A stretch of DNA of 64,000 bases, from the NCBI RefSeq assembly GCF_002101585.1, contig NZ_LQOT01000057.1:1-64000 (forward strand). The letters are read 5' to 3'. Every line of letters starts with the position of its first letter. Positions within the stretch are counted from its first letter, which is position 1. Below, piece by piece: positions 35,397 to 43,927 of this stretch. The position numbers and the translations under genes are program-made. This DNA comes from Mycolicibacter engbaekii (GTDB lineage: Bacteria > Actinomycetota > Actinomycetes > Mycobacteriales > Mycobacteriaceae). The notes beneath the pieces were generated by a model, which had not been told where the DNA came from, did not search any database, and saw nothing but the letters and a program-made list of their open reading frames with translations.

Positions 35397-37027
35397 CAGT
35401 CACGCACCTCGCTCACCTGATATTGGTCTTCGGCGTACCGGGCCCGAATGGTCTTCTTGTCGTACTTGCCGACGCTGGTCCGCGGGATCGCCTCGACAAA
35501 CGTCCAGCGCTCCGGCAGCCACCACCGAGCGACTTTGTCGGTCAGGAACTTTCGCAAGTCGGCACCACTGACCCCGGTGCCGTCGCGGCGCACCACGACG
35601 GCCAGTGGCCGCTCCTGCCAGCGTTCGTCGGGCACCCCCACCACGGCGGCCTCGACCACGTCGGGGTGCGCGATCAGTTCGTTCTCCAGTTCCACCGAGG
35701 AGATCCACTCGCCGCCGGATTTGATCACGTCCTTGGCCCGGTCGGTCAGCGTGATGAAACCCTGCGGGTCGATACGGCCCACGTCTCCGGTGCGCAGCCA
35801 GCCCGAGGCGAACTTGGCGTCACCCTGGCCGCGGTAGTAGGCGCCGGTGATCCATGCCCCGCGCACTTCCAGTTCGCCGACCGACTCGCCGTCGTGCGGC
35901 AGCACCCGGTCCTCGTCGTCGACGATGCGGGTCTCCACACCGCACACCGGCCGGCCCTGGGTGCCCCGTAGCGCCCAGTGCTGCTCGGGTGGGGTGGCCG
36001 GCGGCGGCCACGCCATGGTGCACATCGGCGAGGTCTCGGTCATGCCCCACAGTTGCCGAATCTGCACGCCGTGGCGCTGCTCGAAGGCCTGCATCAGCGA
36101 GACGGGCACTGCCGAACCCCCGCAGGCCACCATCCGCAGCGACGAGATGTCGTGGTCGGGTTCGCGCTCCAGGAAGTGCATGATGTCGTTCCAGATCGTC
36201 GGCACCGCACCGGCCACCGTGGCCCGCTGCGACTCGATCAGGGCGACCAGCGACTCGGCGTCCAGATGCCGGTCGGGCATCACCAGGTCCGCGCCGGCCA
36301 TCAGTGCCGAATACGGCAGCCCCCAGGCGTTGGCGTGGAACATCGGCACGATCGGCAGGACGCAGTCGATCGCGCCGATCGCGGTGCTGTTGGTGGTGCA
36401 CCCGGCCATGGCGTGCAGGTAGCTGGACCGGTGGCTGTACACCACGCCCTTGGGGTTGCCGGTGGTGCCGCTGGTGTAGCACATGGCGGCCGCCGAGTTC
36501 TCGTCGAGCACCGGCCAGTCGAATTCGTCGGATTCGGCGGCCAGCAGCGCGTGGTAGTCCAGCACGGTCTTGCCGGAGGCCGCCAGCGCTGCGGTGTCGC
36601 CGTCGCCGATGACGATCACGGTGTGGACACTGGGCAGCTGCGGCAGCACCGGCGCCAGCTGCGACACCAGGGACGCATCGACCAGGATCACCCGGTCTTG
36701 CGCTTCGTCGGCGACGAAGACGATCTGCTCGGCGAAGAGCCGGATGTTGAGCGTGTGCAGCACGGCGCCCATGGCCGGGACCGCCAGGTAGGCGGCCAGG
36801 TGTTCGGTGTTGTTCCACATGAAGGTGGCCACCCGCTCGTCGCCGGTGACACCGACCCGCCGCAGCGCGTTGGCCAGCCGGGCCACCTGCCGGCCCAGCT
36901 CGCGATAGGTGGTGACGCGGTACCCGCCGTCAGTCACGCTGGTGACGGTGCGATCGCCGTGGACGGTGGTGACGTGGTGCAAGATGGCACCGACCGTCAG
37001 CGGCCAGTGCTGCATGGTGCTGCGCAT
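35396..37027 (-). CDS. fadD14: Fatty-acid-CoA ligase
   Basis: The 543-residue ANL-superfamily enzyme adenylates a carboxylic acid and transfers it to CoA. AMP-binding motif CYTSGTTGNPKGVVYSHRS lies near 187-205, QLWGMTETSPMC near 330, RTGDVGRIDPQG near 420 and the catalytic C-terminal Lys in TSVGKYDKKTIR. It matches Rv1058. The chain length of the substrate is unknown; the sequence is close to medium-chain ligases. It heads an operon with the reductase-like gene. Confidence 0.9.
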   Translation of the reverse strand: MRSTMQHWPLTVGAILHHVTTVHGDRTVTSVTDGGYRVTTYRELGRQVARLANALRRVGVTGDERVATFMWNNTEHLAAYLAVPAMGAVLHTLNIRLFAEQIVFVADEAQDRVILVDASLVSQLAPVLPQLPSVHTVIVIGDGDTAALAASGKTVLDYHALLAAESDEFDWPVLDENSAAAMCYTSGTTGNPKGVVYSHRSSYLHAMAGCTTNSTAIGAIDCVLPIVPMFHANAWGLPYSALMAGADLVMPDRHLDAESLVALIESQRATVAGAVPTIWNDIMHFLEREPDHDISSLRMVACGGSAVPVSLMQAFEQRHGVQIRQLWGMTETSPMCTMAWPPPATPPEQHWALRGTQGRPVCGVETRIVDDEDRVLPHDGESVGELEVRGAWITGAYYRGQGDAKFASGWLRTGDVGRIDPQGFITLTDRAKDVIKSGGEWISSVELENELIAHPDVVEAAVVGVPDERWQERPLAVVVRRDGTGVSGADLRKFLTDKVARWWLPERWTFVEAIPRTSVGKYDKKTIRARYAEDQYQVSEVRD

Positions 37028-37068
37028 CGGCCTATTCGATCACGGCGCGATTCCGGATGCGGCGTGGG

Positions 37069-38154
37069 TTACAGCGCGGGTTCCAGTTGCAGCATCCGGG
37101 TGACCGCGTCGTCGAGTTCGAGCTGCTCGTGCAGCAACGCCGACGGTGCCGGCAGGTCGGCCAGCGACGCGGCGCGGACCTTGCCGTCGAACCCGGCGAC
37201 CCAAAGCCGGGTGCCGTCCGGGCTCTCTGCGACGCAGGACGGCTCGGCGATGCCGGTCAGCCTGCCAAGCGTCTCGTTGGTGCGGGCACACAACACCACC
37301 ACGGCGTCCTCGGTCACCAGGTACACCCGCTGGCCGTCGCGGCTGGCGACCAGCTGGATGAGTCGGGCGTCGGCGGCGCGGCTGGAGCACACCGCGTGGG
37401 TGCGGGCGTCGACGAGGTGGATGCTGCCGCGCCCGTCGGGCCCGGATGTCGCCACGTAGAGGCGGGCCCCGTCGGGGCTGACGGCGAAGTCGGTGATGCT
37501 GGCGCCGACCCGGATGGTGTCGACGACGCGCAGATCCTGGTCCAGCACGGTGATGGTGTCGCCGCTGGGCGCCCGCAGCCCGGCATAGAGCCGCCGGCCG
37601 TCGGCGCTGATCCGCAGGCCCACCGGCGCCGCGGCGGGGTGCCCGGACAGTCCAACCGATCCGGCGGGGCGCAGGGCGGCGTCAAGCGCCAGCACGTCGA
37701 CCCCGGCGGGGCCGGTGCGGGTCAGGTAGACGCGACTGCTGGTCGGGTCGGCGACCAGGTCGCCGATGTCCATGGCCACCGGGTAGCACCCGGTGATCTC
37801 CGCGGTGTCGATGTCGATCACCAGTACGGCGTCCAGGTCGAGGGAACCGGCGGTGACGTAGGCCCAGCCGCTGCCGGCCGGGCCGGCGGCGATCGTGTAC
37901 GCCTCGGCGGCCTGCGCAACGGTGCCCACGACGCGGCGGCTGGCGGTGTCGATGATCGAGACGGTGTCGTCGCTGTAGTTGGTGGCCAGCAGGCGCCGGC
38001 CGTCGGGGGTGACGGCGAGGCCGCCGATGGGGCCGCGGTCCAGGTTCACGGCATTGGCGAAGCGGGATCCAGAGTTGGCCAATCTATATGCCGGCACGTC
38101 GTCCACATCGCTCCAATCGACCACGGTTCGTATCCGCTCAGTTCGTCTCGTCAC
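37069..38154 (-). CDS. Beta-propeller (YVTN-type) protein
   Basis: The 361-residue protein consists of repeated blade motifs such as LAVTPDGRRLLATNYSDDT, LRISADGRRLYAGLR and FAVSPDGARLYVATSG, spaced about 40-45 residues apart, giving about seven blades. No signal peptide is seen. It matches Rv1057, a stress-responsive gene in M. tuberculosis. Function is unknown. The GTG start lies at the end of a 434-bp AT-richer intergenic region that probably holds the promoter. Confidence 0.83.
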   Translation of the reverse strand: MTRRTERIRTVVDWSDVDDVPAYRLANSGSRFANAVNLDRGPIGGLAVTPDGRRLLATNYSDDTVSIIDTASRRVVGTVAQAAEAYTIAAGPAGSGWAYVTAGSLDLDAVLVIDIDTAEITGCYPVAMDIGDLVADPTSSRVYLTRTGPAGVDVLALDAALRPAGSVGLSGHPAAAPVGLRISADGRRLYAGLRAPSGDTITVLDQDLRVVDTIRVGASITDFAVSPDGARLYVATSGPDGRGSIHLVDARTHAVCSSRAADARLIQLVASRDGQRVYLVTEDAVVVLCARTNETLGRLTGIAEPSCVAESPDGTRLWVAGFDGKVRAASLADLPAPSALLHEQLELDDAVTRMLQLEPAL

Positions 38155-38588
38155 TGCTCACACCCCCGCGGCTGTCGCAGCGGATCCGGACGAACCGGGT
38201 TGCCGAGGCAGGGCGTCTGGTCGATGGTAGCGGTTAAATCGAAGTTACAGAAAAATGACGTAATTATTGTGAGCGAGGTCGCAGGGAAATCCCACAAACC
38301 CCACGTCAGGGCGGTGAAACGTGCCGATGCCCGCACTGTAGCAACTCTTGTTATAGCCGTCTAGCATGTGTTTAGCACCTTAAGGCAAACTTGTGATCGG
38401 CGCAGCTATTAGGGTTGAATAAGAAATTAAGACGCTGCGGCCGATCAATTCGGCGGATCTAGTCACATAACCCTTGCAATTTTTCAGCCGGACGGGTACA
38501 CGGTTCGCCGGGGCCGCTCGGGCGGCGCTCTGGCCTGCACCAGCGCCGTCGATGAGCGGCACGGCCGGCCGATCGGAGGCCGCCGTCG
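38155..38588. other. 434-bp intergenic region, AT-rich
   Basis: The base composition drops clearly compared with the neighbours, with several A/T-rich runs (for example around 38228-38270 and 38404-38432). It must contain the promoter of the beta-propeller gene. A plus-strand frame of 46 codons starting at 38225 is open but has no ribosome site or leader box and is not called. One long stem-loop is listed separately. Confidence 0.6.
38395..38446. terminator. Stem-loop in the intergenic region, possible transcription end of the flavoprotein gene
   Basis: GATCGGCGCAGC (38395-38406) can pair with GCTGCGGCCGATC (38434-38446), with one unpaired C, around an AT-rich 27-nt loop. No U-tract follows on either side. 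Position downstream of the flavoprotein gene makes a terminator possible; an operator is the alternative. Confidence 0.35.
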
Positions 38589-39977
38589 CTAGGCCTGAAC
38601 CGGGTCGCGATCACCGGATGCGGCGGGGGTGAAAGGTAGCCGCGCCGACGCCGCGCGCCGGTGGGTGAACTTGCGCTTCTCGACCATGCGCTCGGCCTCG
38701 CGACGCAGGTCGCGGCGCAGCGTTCGCCACAGTTCGTGGTTGTCGACGTGCGGGTCGCGGGCCGCCGCGGCGGTCCAGCGCACCACGTTGGCCGGCGAGA
38801 ACACCTGCTGCGGTGAGGCGATGCGGTTGAAGACATCGGCGACTTCGGTGAATCCGTCCGGCCGGGCGGCGAACCAGCGGTAGGCGGCGAACTCGATCGG
38901 CGAGACGGCGTCGTCACGCCCCAGCGAATTCGCCCACTGATACATAGCCAGACATTGCGCGTCCCGGTCGAGCTCCCACTGCGCCAGCGCCGCGTCGAGC
39001 TTGGCGGGATCATCCAGGCAGGGCGCGGCGGCCTCGCCGAGCAGCCGCCCGAAGCGCAGCGCGTCGCGGATGCCCTGCGCGGTCACCGGGTCTTTGAAGT
39101 GCCCCGCGTCGCCGGCCAGCGCCCAGCCGGGACCGTGGGAGTGCCGAAAGTAGGACGGATGGTGGTAGGAGACGTAGACGTTGCTGACCTGGGCGCAGCC
39201 GCGCAGCCGCTCGGCATAGGGCGGAATGCGTTCGATGGTCGCCGCGAAGGCCGCCGAGCGGTCCGCGCGGTACTCGTCGGCGCGGCGCACCGGGGGCATC
39301 TGCAGCGCCACCAATTGCCCGCCGTCGCAGGGGAAGACGGTCACCAGGTCGTCCTCGGAGCGCCACTGCATGGCCACGTGCCGGTTCTCGGGCTGGGCGT
39401 CCTCGAAGTAGGCGAAGGCCATCATGCGCTGGTTGTCCCAGCTGTGGTGCTCGCGGGTACCGACCAGGCGCGCGACGGTGGACCGCCGCCCGTCGGCGCC
39501 GATGACCAGTTTCGCGGTGATCTCCCCGGTGACGCCGTTGCGCTGCTTGTACCGCACCCCGTGGACCCGCCCGTTGGGATCGCGCAGCAGATCGGTGACC
39601 CGGACGTGCTCGCGGACCTCGGCTCCGGCGGCGCGGGCGGTCTCCACCAGGGCCAGGTCGAATCCGGGACGGCGGATGCACGCTCCGGCGGAGAAGCCCT
39701 CGTAGGTGCTCGACGGGCCGACGGTCTCCACACCGGGCGCCCCGAGTCCGGCGCGGGTGTGCAGCGGGGCGCCCAGTTCGAGCACCCGCTCCGTGGCGCC
39801 GATGCGCTCCACCTCGGCCCAGTGGTGGGTGAACAGCAGGTGGGTGGACAGCGTGTCGGAGGGAAAGGCCGCACTGTCGAGTGCGATCACCGCACGGCCC
39901 CGGCGGGCGAGCGCGACGGCGGCGGCCGAACCGGCGCAGCGACTGCCGACGATAACCACGTCTGTGTGCTCAGGCAT
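38589..39977 (-). CDS. FAD-dependent oxidoreductase of the geranylgeranyl reductase/PHBH type
   Basis: The 462-residue flavoprotein has an N-terminal FAD-binding motif VVIVGSRCAGSAAAVALARRG with Cys and Ala in the Gly-rich loop, the second FAD motif WALAGDAGHFKDPVTAQGI near 280-298, and a long helical C-terminus. Relatives include halogenases, monooxygenases and geranylgeranyl reductases; substrate cannot be told. It diverges from a TetR gene that starts 92 bp away and may regulate it. Confidence 0.78.
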   Translation of the reverse strand: MPEHTDVVIVGSRCAGSAAAVALARRGRAVIALDSAAFPSDTLSTHLLFTHHWAEVERIGATERVLELGAPLHTRAGLGAPGVETVGPSSTYEGFSAGACIRRPGFDLALVETARAAGAEVREHVRVTDLLRDPNGRVHGVRYKQRNGVTGEITAKLVIGADGRRSTVARLVGTREHHSWDNQRMMAFAYFEDAQPENRHVAMQWRSEDDLVTVFPCDGGQLVALQMPPVRRADEYRADRSAAFAATIERIPPYAERLRGCAQVSNVYVSYHHPSYFRHSHGPGWALAGDAGHFKDPVTAQGIRDALRFGRLLGEAAAPCLDDPAKLDAALAQWELDRDAQCLAMYQWANSLGRDDAVSPIEFAAYRWFAARPDGFTEVADVFNRIASPQQVFSPANVVRWTAAAARDPHVDNHELWRTLRRDLRREAERMVEKRKFTHRRAASARLPFTPAASGDRDPVQA

Positions 39978-40057
39978 AGCAGGAGAATGCCAGCTCGCAG
40001 CCGATTTTGTAAGTGTTTTCAGTTTTTGAATTTCATTTAAATTTTGGGGCGGTGGCC

Positions 40058-40063
40058 TATCCT
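40058..40063 (+). promoter_or_regulatory. -10 box (TATCCT) for the TetR gene
   Basis: TATCCT is followed by 6 nt and the ATG at 40070. This is the expected layout of a leaderless mycobacterial gene and fixes the start. Confidence 0.5.
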
Positions 40064-40069
40064 GGGCCG

Positions 40070-40786
40070 ATGCCTGAGGACCCCCTTCCGTCTTCTGCCC
40101 CGCCGGCCGCGGCGCGGGCAGACCGGCGCCGGGCCCGCACCCGGGGCGCCATCCTGGACGCCGCCGAGCTGGTGTTCAGCCGATCGGGGTACGGCGCCGC
40201 CCGCATCGAGGAGATCGCGGTGCTCGCCGACGTCTCGGTCGGATCCATCTACGGCCACTTCAACGGCAAGCGGGGGCTGTACCTGCAACTGGTCGACCGC
40301 GCGCTGGAGCTGTTCACCGACTACATGGCCCGCAGCGAAGACCCGTCGCTGACCCCGCTGCAGCGGGTGCTGGCCGGCGGCGACGCCTACCTGCGTTTTC
40401 ACCTCGAGCATCCCGGCGCCTTCCAGTTCCTGGCCTACCGCAGCCCGGGCGCAGAACCGCTGTCCGGCGACGACGAGACCGAGGCCCGCATCCGCGACCG
40501 GGTCGGCGCCCTGCTGCACAACTACGCCGCGCAGATCGACAACGCCATTGCCGCCGGTGAGGCCCGACCGGTCGACTCGCTGCGGCTGACGCACTATCTG
40601 TGGGGGGCCTGGAACGGCGTGATCGCGCTGCGGCAGCAGCCCGACGGCCTGCGCATCACCGACGACGAGATCGCCCAGACACTCGAGCTCGCCCGCTGGC
40701 TGCTGCGCGAAGGGCTGGCTGCGCCCGCGCTTCGCGACGCCAACGGCGAAGTGGGCGACCGGGTCCCGATGCCGCACGTGACGTAG
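40070..40786 (+). CDS. TetR-family transcriptional regulator
   Basis: The 238-residue regulator has the TetR helix-turn-helix at about 23-70 (ILDAAELVFSRSGYGAARIE; VLADVSVGSIYGHFNGKRGLYL) and a helical ligand domain with an extended C-terminal tail. The start at 40070 follows a TATCCT box; the frame stays open upstream. It is divergent from the flavoprotein gene, the classic layout for a repressor of its neighbour. The ligand is unknown. Confidence 0.87.
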   Translation: MPEDPLPSSAPPAAARADRRRARTRGAILDAAELVFSRSGYGAARIEEIAVLADVSVGSIYGHFNGKRGLYLQLVDRALELFTDYMARSEDPSLTPLQRVLAGGDAYLRFHLEHPGAFQFLAYRSPGAEPLSGDDETEARIRDRVGALLHNYAAQIDNAIAAGEARPVDSLRLTHYLWGAWNGVIALRQQPDGLRITDDEIAQTLELARWLLREGLAAPALRDANGEVGDRVPMPHVT

Positions 40787-40847
40787 CTGCCCACGCCCCC
40801 AGCCGGACTCCCGGCCGGCAGCGCGCTCAGGTACGTCCGGACTCGAG

Positions 40848-40853
40848 TAGCCT
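40848..40853 (+). promoter_or_regulatory. -10 box (TAGCCT) for the 21-codon ORF
   Basis: TAGCCT is followed by 6 nt and ATG (40860), consistent with a leaderless start of the micro-ORF and its coupled gene. Confidence 0.4.
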
Positions 40854-40859
40854 CGGACC

Positions 40860-40925
40860 ATGTTCCGGCTCCTGGGCTCCACCGAGGAAGTCCTGCGCGA
40901 CATCGCACGGCCGGAAGCCGGGTGA
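40860..40925 (+). CDS. Leaderless 21-codon micro-ORF
   Basis: It encodes MFRLLGSTEEVLRDIARPEA plus a final Gly. The ATG is 6 nt after a TAGCCT -10 box, and the TGA overlaps the GTG of the next gene (GTGA). The layout fits a short leader peptide or a small protein whose translation controls the downstream gene. There is no run of a single amino acid that would suggest classical attenuation. Calling it a gene rests on promoter and overlap only. Confidence 0.5.
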   Translation: MFRLLGSTEEVLRDIARPEAG

Positions 40926-41290
40926 CCGCCCACGAGCTCCCCGACGAGCAGGTGCCGGGCTGGCTCTCGCGCAACTCGTCCCCGTGGTTCGAGGAGCCGG
41001 CCGCCGCCGCCCTCGCCGGCCTCGCCGCCCCGACCCGCCGGTTCGTGGCTGATGTGTCGGCGCTGCCGGGACCGCAGACCCGGTTCCTGCGCCCCGGATC
41101 CCCAACCGGGGACCTGATCCTGGTCCGCGGGACCGTCGGGGTCCAGCTCGACGAGGAGATCAAGATCGTCGTTGTGTTCGGTCCCGCCGGGGCCGCCGAG
41201 TACGGCCACCTGGACCCTGATCGGCGCTTCGACCATGCACTGGGCCCGGTCCGGGACGCGCTCGCCGCGCAGGCGGGCGACGGAGGCTGA
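40922..41290 (+). CDS. Hypothetical protein, 122 residues
   Basis: The frame shows the strong G/C preference at third codon positions typical of real genes here. The GTG start overlaps the stop of a 21-codon leaderless ORF by 4 bp. The product is soluble, acidic, with no signal peptide or membrane helix; segments such as VPGWLSRNSSPWFEEPAAAA and GDLILVRGTVGVQL are not from a family I recognise. It lies between a TetR gene and a convergent oxidoreductase gene. Confidence 0.6.
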   Translation: MTAHELPDEQVPGWLSRNSSPWFEEPAAAALAGLAAPTRRFVADVSALPGPQTRFLRPGSPTGDLILVRGTVGVQLDEEIKIVVVFGPAGAAEYGHLDPDRRFDHALGPVRDALAAQAGDGG

Positions 41291-41389
41291 GGCGCGCCGC
41301 AGTGCCCCGCAGCCGTCCGCGCACCGGGGCAAGGTCGAGTGGCGCCCCCGGTGCCGCTTCCTCTTATTCCGTCCGGTGCGGCACAAAGG

Positions 41390-41785
41390 TCAGCCCGCAG
41401 AGCCGACTTTCGTCAGCAGCAGGGTCGCCTCGTTGTACGGAAACGCTCGGTAGAGCAGCCGAGAACGCGGGATGACCAGACCCGCCGCCTCATCTTTGCC
41501 CACTATCCGCGGGTCGCTGAGGGCGATGGCCCGTCCACGCTTGTGCAGCACCGTCGGCCCTCCGGCCAGCACGTTCTTGACCCAGTCCGTCTGGGGGCCG
41601 TAGCCGATGAGGATGGCGTAGCCGTCGTCGGTCTCGAATACCAACAGCGGCGTGAAATATCGGTTGCCCGATTTCCGCCCGACATGCTCGAGGGTCCCGA
41701 GAAAGGGAAGCCAGGGCGTGAGCGAGCGAGCCGTCGGATTGGTGACCCGCTTGTTGAAGTTCGCCATTGCTCGGGGCATGCGCAT
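41390..41785 (-). CDS. Deazaflavin (F420)-dependent oxidoreductase family protein, DDN-like
   Basis: The 131-residue protein has the split beta-barrel signature of the F420-binding nitroreductase family: LEHVGRKSGNRYFTPLLVF, GYAILIGYGPQTDWVKNVLAG and a C-terminal Phe/Tyr-rich end. Such proteins bind F420 and reduce quinones, lipids or nitro drugs. The ATG at 41785 is chosen because TACACT stands 6 nt upstream (leaderless); the frame stays open up to 41911. Its exact cofactor is inferred. Confidence 0.8.
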   Translation of the reverse strand: MRMPRAMANFNKRVTNPTARSLTPWLPFLGTLEHVGRKSGNRYFTPLLVFETDDGYAILIGYGPQTDWVKNVLAGGPTVLHKRGRAIALSDPRIVGKDEAAGLVIPRSRLLYRAFPYNEATLLLTKVGSAG

Positions 41786-41791
41786 TCTCGG

Positions 41792-41797
41792 AGTGTA
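41792..41797 (-). promoter_or_regulatory. -10 box (TACACT) for the DDN-like gene
   Basis: TACACT on the minus strand is followed by CCGAGA and the ATG at 41785, which supports a leaderless start at this Met. Confidence 0.45.
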
Positions 41798-41913
41798 GGG
41801 ATTGGGCAACGTGGGCTTGTAAGAGTTGAACAATGCGGTCGCGACTGGAATTGCTAACCGGCTGGGTGCCCTCGGCAAGCTCACTCCGATGGAGCTGACC
41901 AGAACAAACACAG

Positions 41914-41987
41914 TGCCCCCAGTCGGACTCGAACCGACACTGTGCGGATTTTAAGTCCGCTGCCTCTGCCAATTGGGCTATGGGGGC
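41914..41987 (-). tRNA. tRNA with UAA anticodon (tRNA-Leu by anticodon), short variable loop
   Basis: A complete cloverleaf can be drawn: acceptor GCCCCCA/TGGGGGC, anticodon stem GCGGA/TCCGC with loop CTTAAAA (anticodon TAA, reading UUA Leu), variable loop ACAGT of only 5 nt, T arm GTCGG-TTCGAGT-CCGAC, discriminator A, no encoded CCA. Bacterial leucine tRNAs normally have a long variable arm; this one is class I in shape. It lies 16 bp from the stop of a tyrosine integrase gene, so it is probably the attachment site of the element to the right. Confidence 0.9.
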
Positions 41988-42003
41988 TTCGCAGCTCAGA
42001 GCA

Positions 42004-43218
42004 CTATTTAGGCCTTTTCGGACCTCTCTGACGCTTCGAATACCGCAGTGATACCGCAGTGCTGTCGATGGCCTTGCCCAGCGCATCTGCCACACCGCTC
42101 AAATCGTCGTTGAGCAGGTGCCCATAACGGTCGAGCGTCATGGCCGCCGTTGCATGCCCTAGGAGTCTCTGCACGACTTTGACGTTAGCGCCTGCACTGA
42201 TCGCCAGTGACGCCGTGGTGTGTCTCAGGCCGTGAGGTACCAGCCCGTCTATACCGACGTCTTCGCATGCGTTGTCGAATGCCCAGCGGTACTCACCGAG
42301 CGGTAGGAACCCGCCCTTCCGGCTGGGAAACACCAACGCGTTCGGCTCGGCGGGCAACTCGACCTTGAGTTTCTTCCAGACAGGTTCAGGCACTGGCACG
42401 TGACGATCGCGCTTCGTCTTGGTCGTCGACTCCACGATGCCCTTACCGGTTACCGCGGTTGCGGACGAACGCACCGTCAGCACCCGATCCCCCACATGCC
42501 GGCGCCTCAGTGCAACCGCCTCTCCGAACCGGAGGCCGCAGTAGCCCAGCACCAACGTTAGCGTCTCGAATCGGCCCGCAGCCTTGGCCAGCATCAGCAG
42601 CTCGGCATGGCTCAGGTAGCGCCGCTCACGCTCGGCTTGTTCGGGAAGATCTTCATCCCGCTTGATCTCGAGTGCCACATTCTTCGCGACCCGGCCGGTG
42701 CGTTGGGCGTATTTGAGGACAGCACCCACTAGCTGATGCGCCTGCGTAATCCGACTTGCCGACAGTCCGGCTCCGCGTTGCCCACCGTCGACCGACAGCG
42801 TCCCCAGCCACGTTGAATAGGACTCGTAGTCGAGCCGTTTGAGCGGAACACTTTCCCACTTCGGCAACACCACGGTGTCGAGCAACGAGCGGTACCCTGC
42901 AACAGTTTTCGGCTTACGGTGCTGTTTGGTGGCGAACCACTGCTCGGCCACCGATCCGAACGTCTCCGCACCCTTACGCGGATCGACATACTCACCACGC
43001 TGAAGGTCAGCGGTCAGCCCGTTGAGGTATGCCTGCGCATCCGGCTTGCGCTGAAAACTCTTGGTGCGTTCAGTGCCCGAGCTGTCGACCCATCTGACAC
43101 GCCATCGCGAAACCTTGCCGTATACCGCGGACCGCTCCGTGCGCATGGTGCCGTCCGATTCCTTGACGCGCTTGTGCCAGCGGTCATCAATCCCCGCTCT
43201 TTCGTTCCGGGTGATCAC
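42004..43218 (-). CDS. int: Tyrosine-type site-specific integrase
   Basis: The 404-residue recombinase has an N-terminal arm-binding region (WRVRWVDSSGTERTKSFQRK), a SAM-like core-binding domain (about 100-180) and a catalytic domain with Arg in LGYCGLRFGEAVALR, His-x-x-Arg in PHGLRHTTASLAI, and His/Tyr in LLGHATAAMTLDRYGH. All catalytic residues are present. Next to a tRNA gene it is the integrase of a prophage-like or satellite element. The GTG start at 43218 is the first in frame; the ATG at 43146 would keep the catalytic part. Confidence 0.92.
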   Translation of the reverse strand: MITRNERAGIDDRWHKRVKESDGTMRTERSAVYGKVSRWRVRWVDSSGTERTKSFQRKPDAQAYLNGLTADLQRGEYVDPRKGAETFGSVAEQWFATKQHRKPKTVAGYRSLLDTVVLPKWESVPLKRLDYESYSTWLGTLSVDGGQRGAGLSASRITQAHQLVGAVLKYAQRTGRVAKNVALEIKRDEDLPEQAERERRYLSHAELLMLAKAAGRFETLTLVLGYCGLRFGEAVALRRRHVGDRVLTVRSSATAVTGKGIVESTTKTKRDRHVPVPEPVWKKLKVELPAEPNALVFPSRKGGFLPLGEYRWAFDNACEDVGIDGLVPHGLRHTTASLAISAGANVKVVQRLLGHATAAMTLDRYGHLLNDDLSGVADALGKAIDSTAVSLRYSKRQRGPKRPK

Positions 43219-43303
43219 GGCTCAAAAGTACCGCAGAAATCCGTGGTAATGATCCGCTTTGCGACGCGCGGCGCACGGGAGGCTCGCCCACCCCCAACTG
43301 CCC

Positions 43304-43927
43304 TCAACAGCTGCGCATCGATTGCGTCTCTGGGTCGTATTCCGCCTTGCGCTCGACAATGCCTTGAACGGCAGCGAGCGCGATCTTGTTCAGCAGGTCT
43401 CGCGTGGTGACGTCCACATCCAAGACGGCGTCTGGCTCAATCTCCGGGAAGTCTTTGGTGTAGCTCGCCAAGAAGCCCTCCGGGGTGCTACCGCGATCCT
43501 CGCCGGTTTGCGCTGCGATTTCGGCCGTGATGTCCGGGAATACCTCGACAAACTGGGCCGCCCTCCGGAAATATTGAGCCATCTCTGCAAGGTGCTGCCT
43601 GGCTTTGAACGCATGCTCAATCGCAGCGGCACACGTACGGTCAAACCTCTCAAACGGCTCACCCTCACGATTCGACGGCACGAGATCGTCGACGACCATG
43701 TGCATGGCACGGGCCATCGCAGCGACCTCGCGGAACTTGACCTCCCGAACGCCGCTTTCGATTCGCGCGATCGCCGAGGGGTCGAGCTTGACGCCAAACC
43801 TCACCAGCTCTTCGGCCAGCTTCCGCTGACTCAGCTTCCTACTCTCCCTCTCTCTCCGCAACCGCCCTCCGATTGAGGCCGCGAAGTCCTCGTCACGGAC
43901 CAAGTCCGGAAACAACTCATCATGCAT
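43304..43927 (-). CDS. XRE-family repressor of the integrated element
   Basis: The 207-residue protein has an N-terminal helix-turn-helix (ESRKLSQRKLAEELVRFG and SAIARIESGVREVKFREVAA, about 28-70) and a long helical C-terminal domain of unknown role. It is divergent from the excisionase gene, as expected for an immunity or lysogeny repressor. I chose the ATG at 43927 because a TATGCT box lies 7 nt upstream; an ATG at 43960 is also open. Two inverted repeats in the divergent region are likely operators. Confidence 0.8.
   Translation of the reverse strand: MHDELFPDLVRDEDFAASIGGRLRRERESRKLSQRKLAEELVRFGVKLDPSAIARIESGVREVKFREVAAMARAMHMVVDDLVPSNREGEPFERFDRTCAAAIEHAFKARQHLAEMAQYFRRAAQFVEVFPDITAEIAAQTGEDRGSTPEGFLASYTKDFPEIEPDAVLDVDVTTRDLLNKIALAAVQGIVERKAEYDPETQSMRSC

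Noticed and set aside
38225..38364. 46-codon plus-strand frame in the AT-rich gap
   Set aside because: It has no ribosome site, no suitable -10 box, and no recognisable similarity.
40037..41386. 449-codon minus-strand frame opposite the TetR and the 122-residue gene
   Set aside because: The TetR gene on the plus strand is certain, and third-position GC preference supports the plus strand for the next gene too.
41921..41960. Search by eye for a second copy of the tRNA segment as right attachment site
   Set aside because: None was seen to the right up to 64 kb, but reading by eye cannot exclude a short core of under 15 bp.
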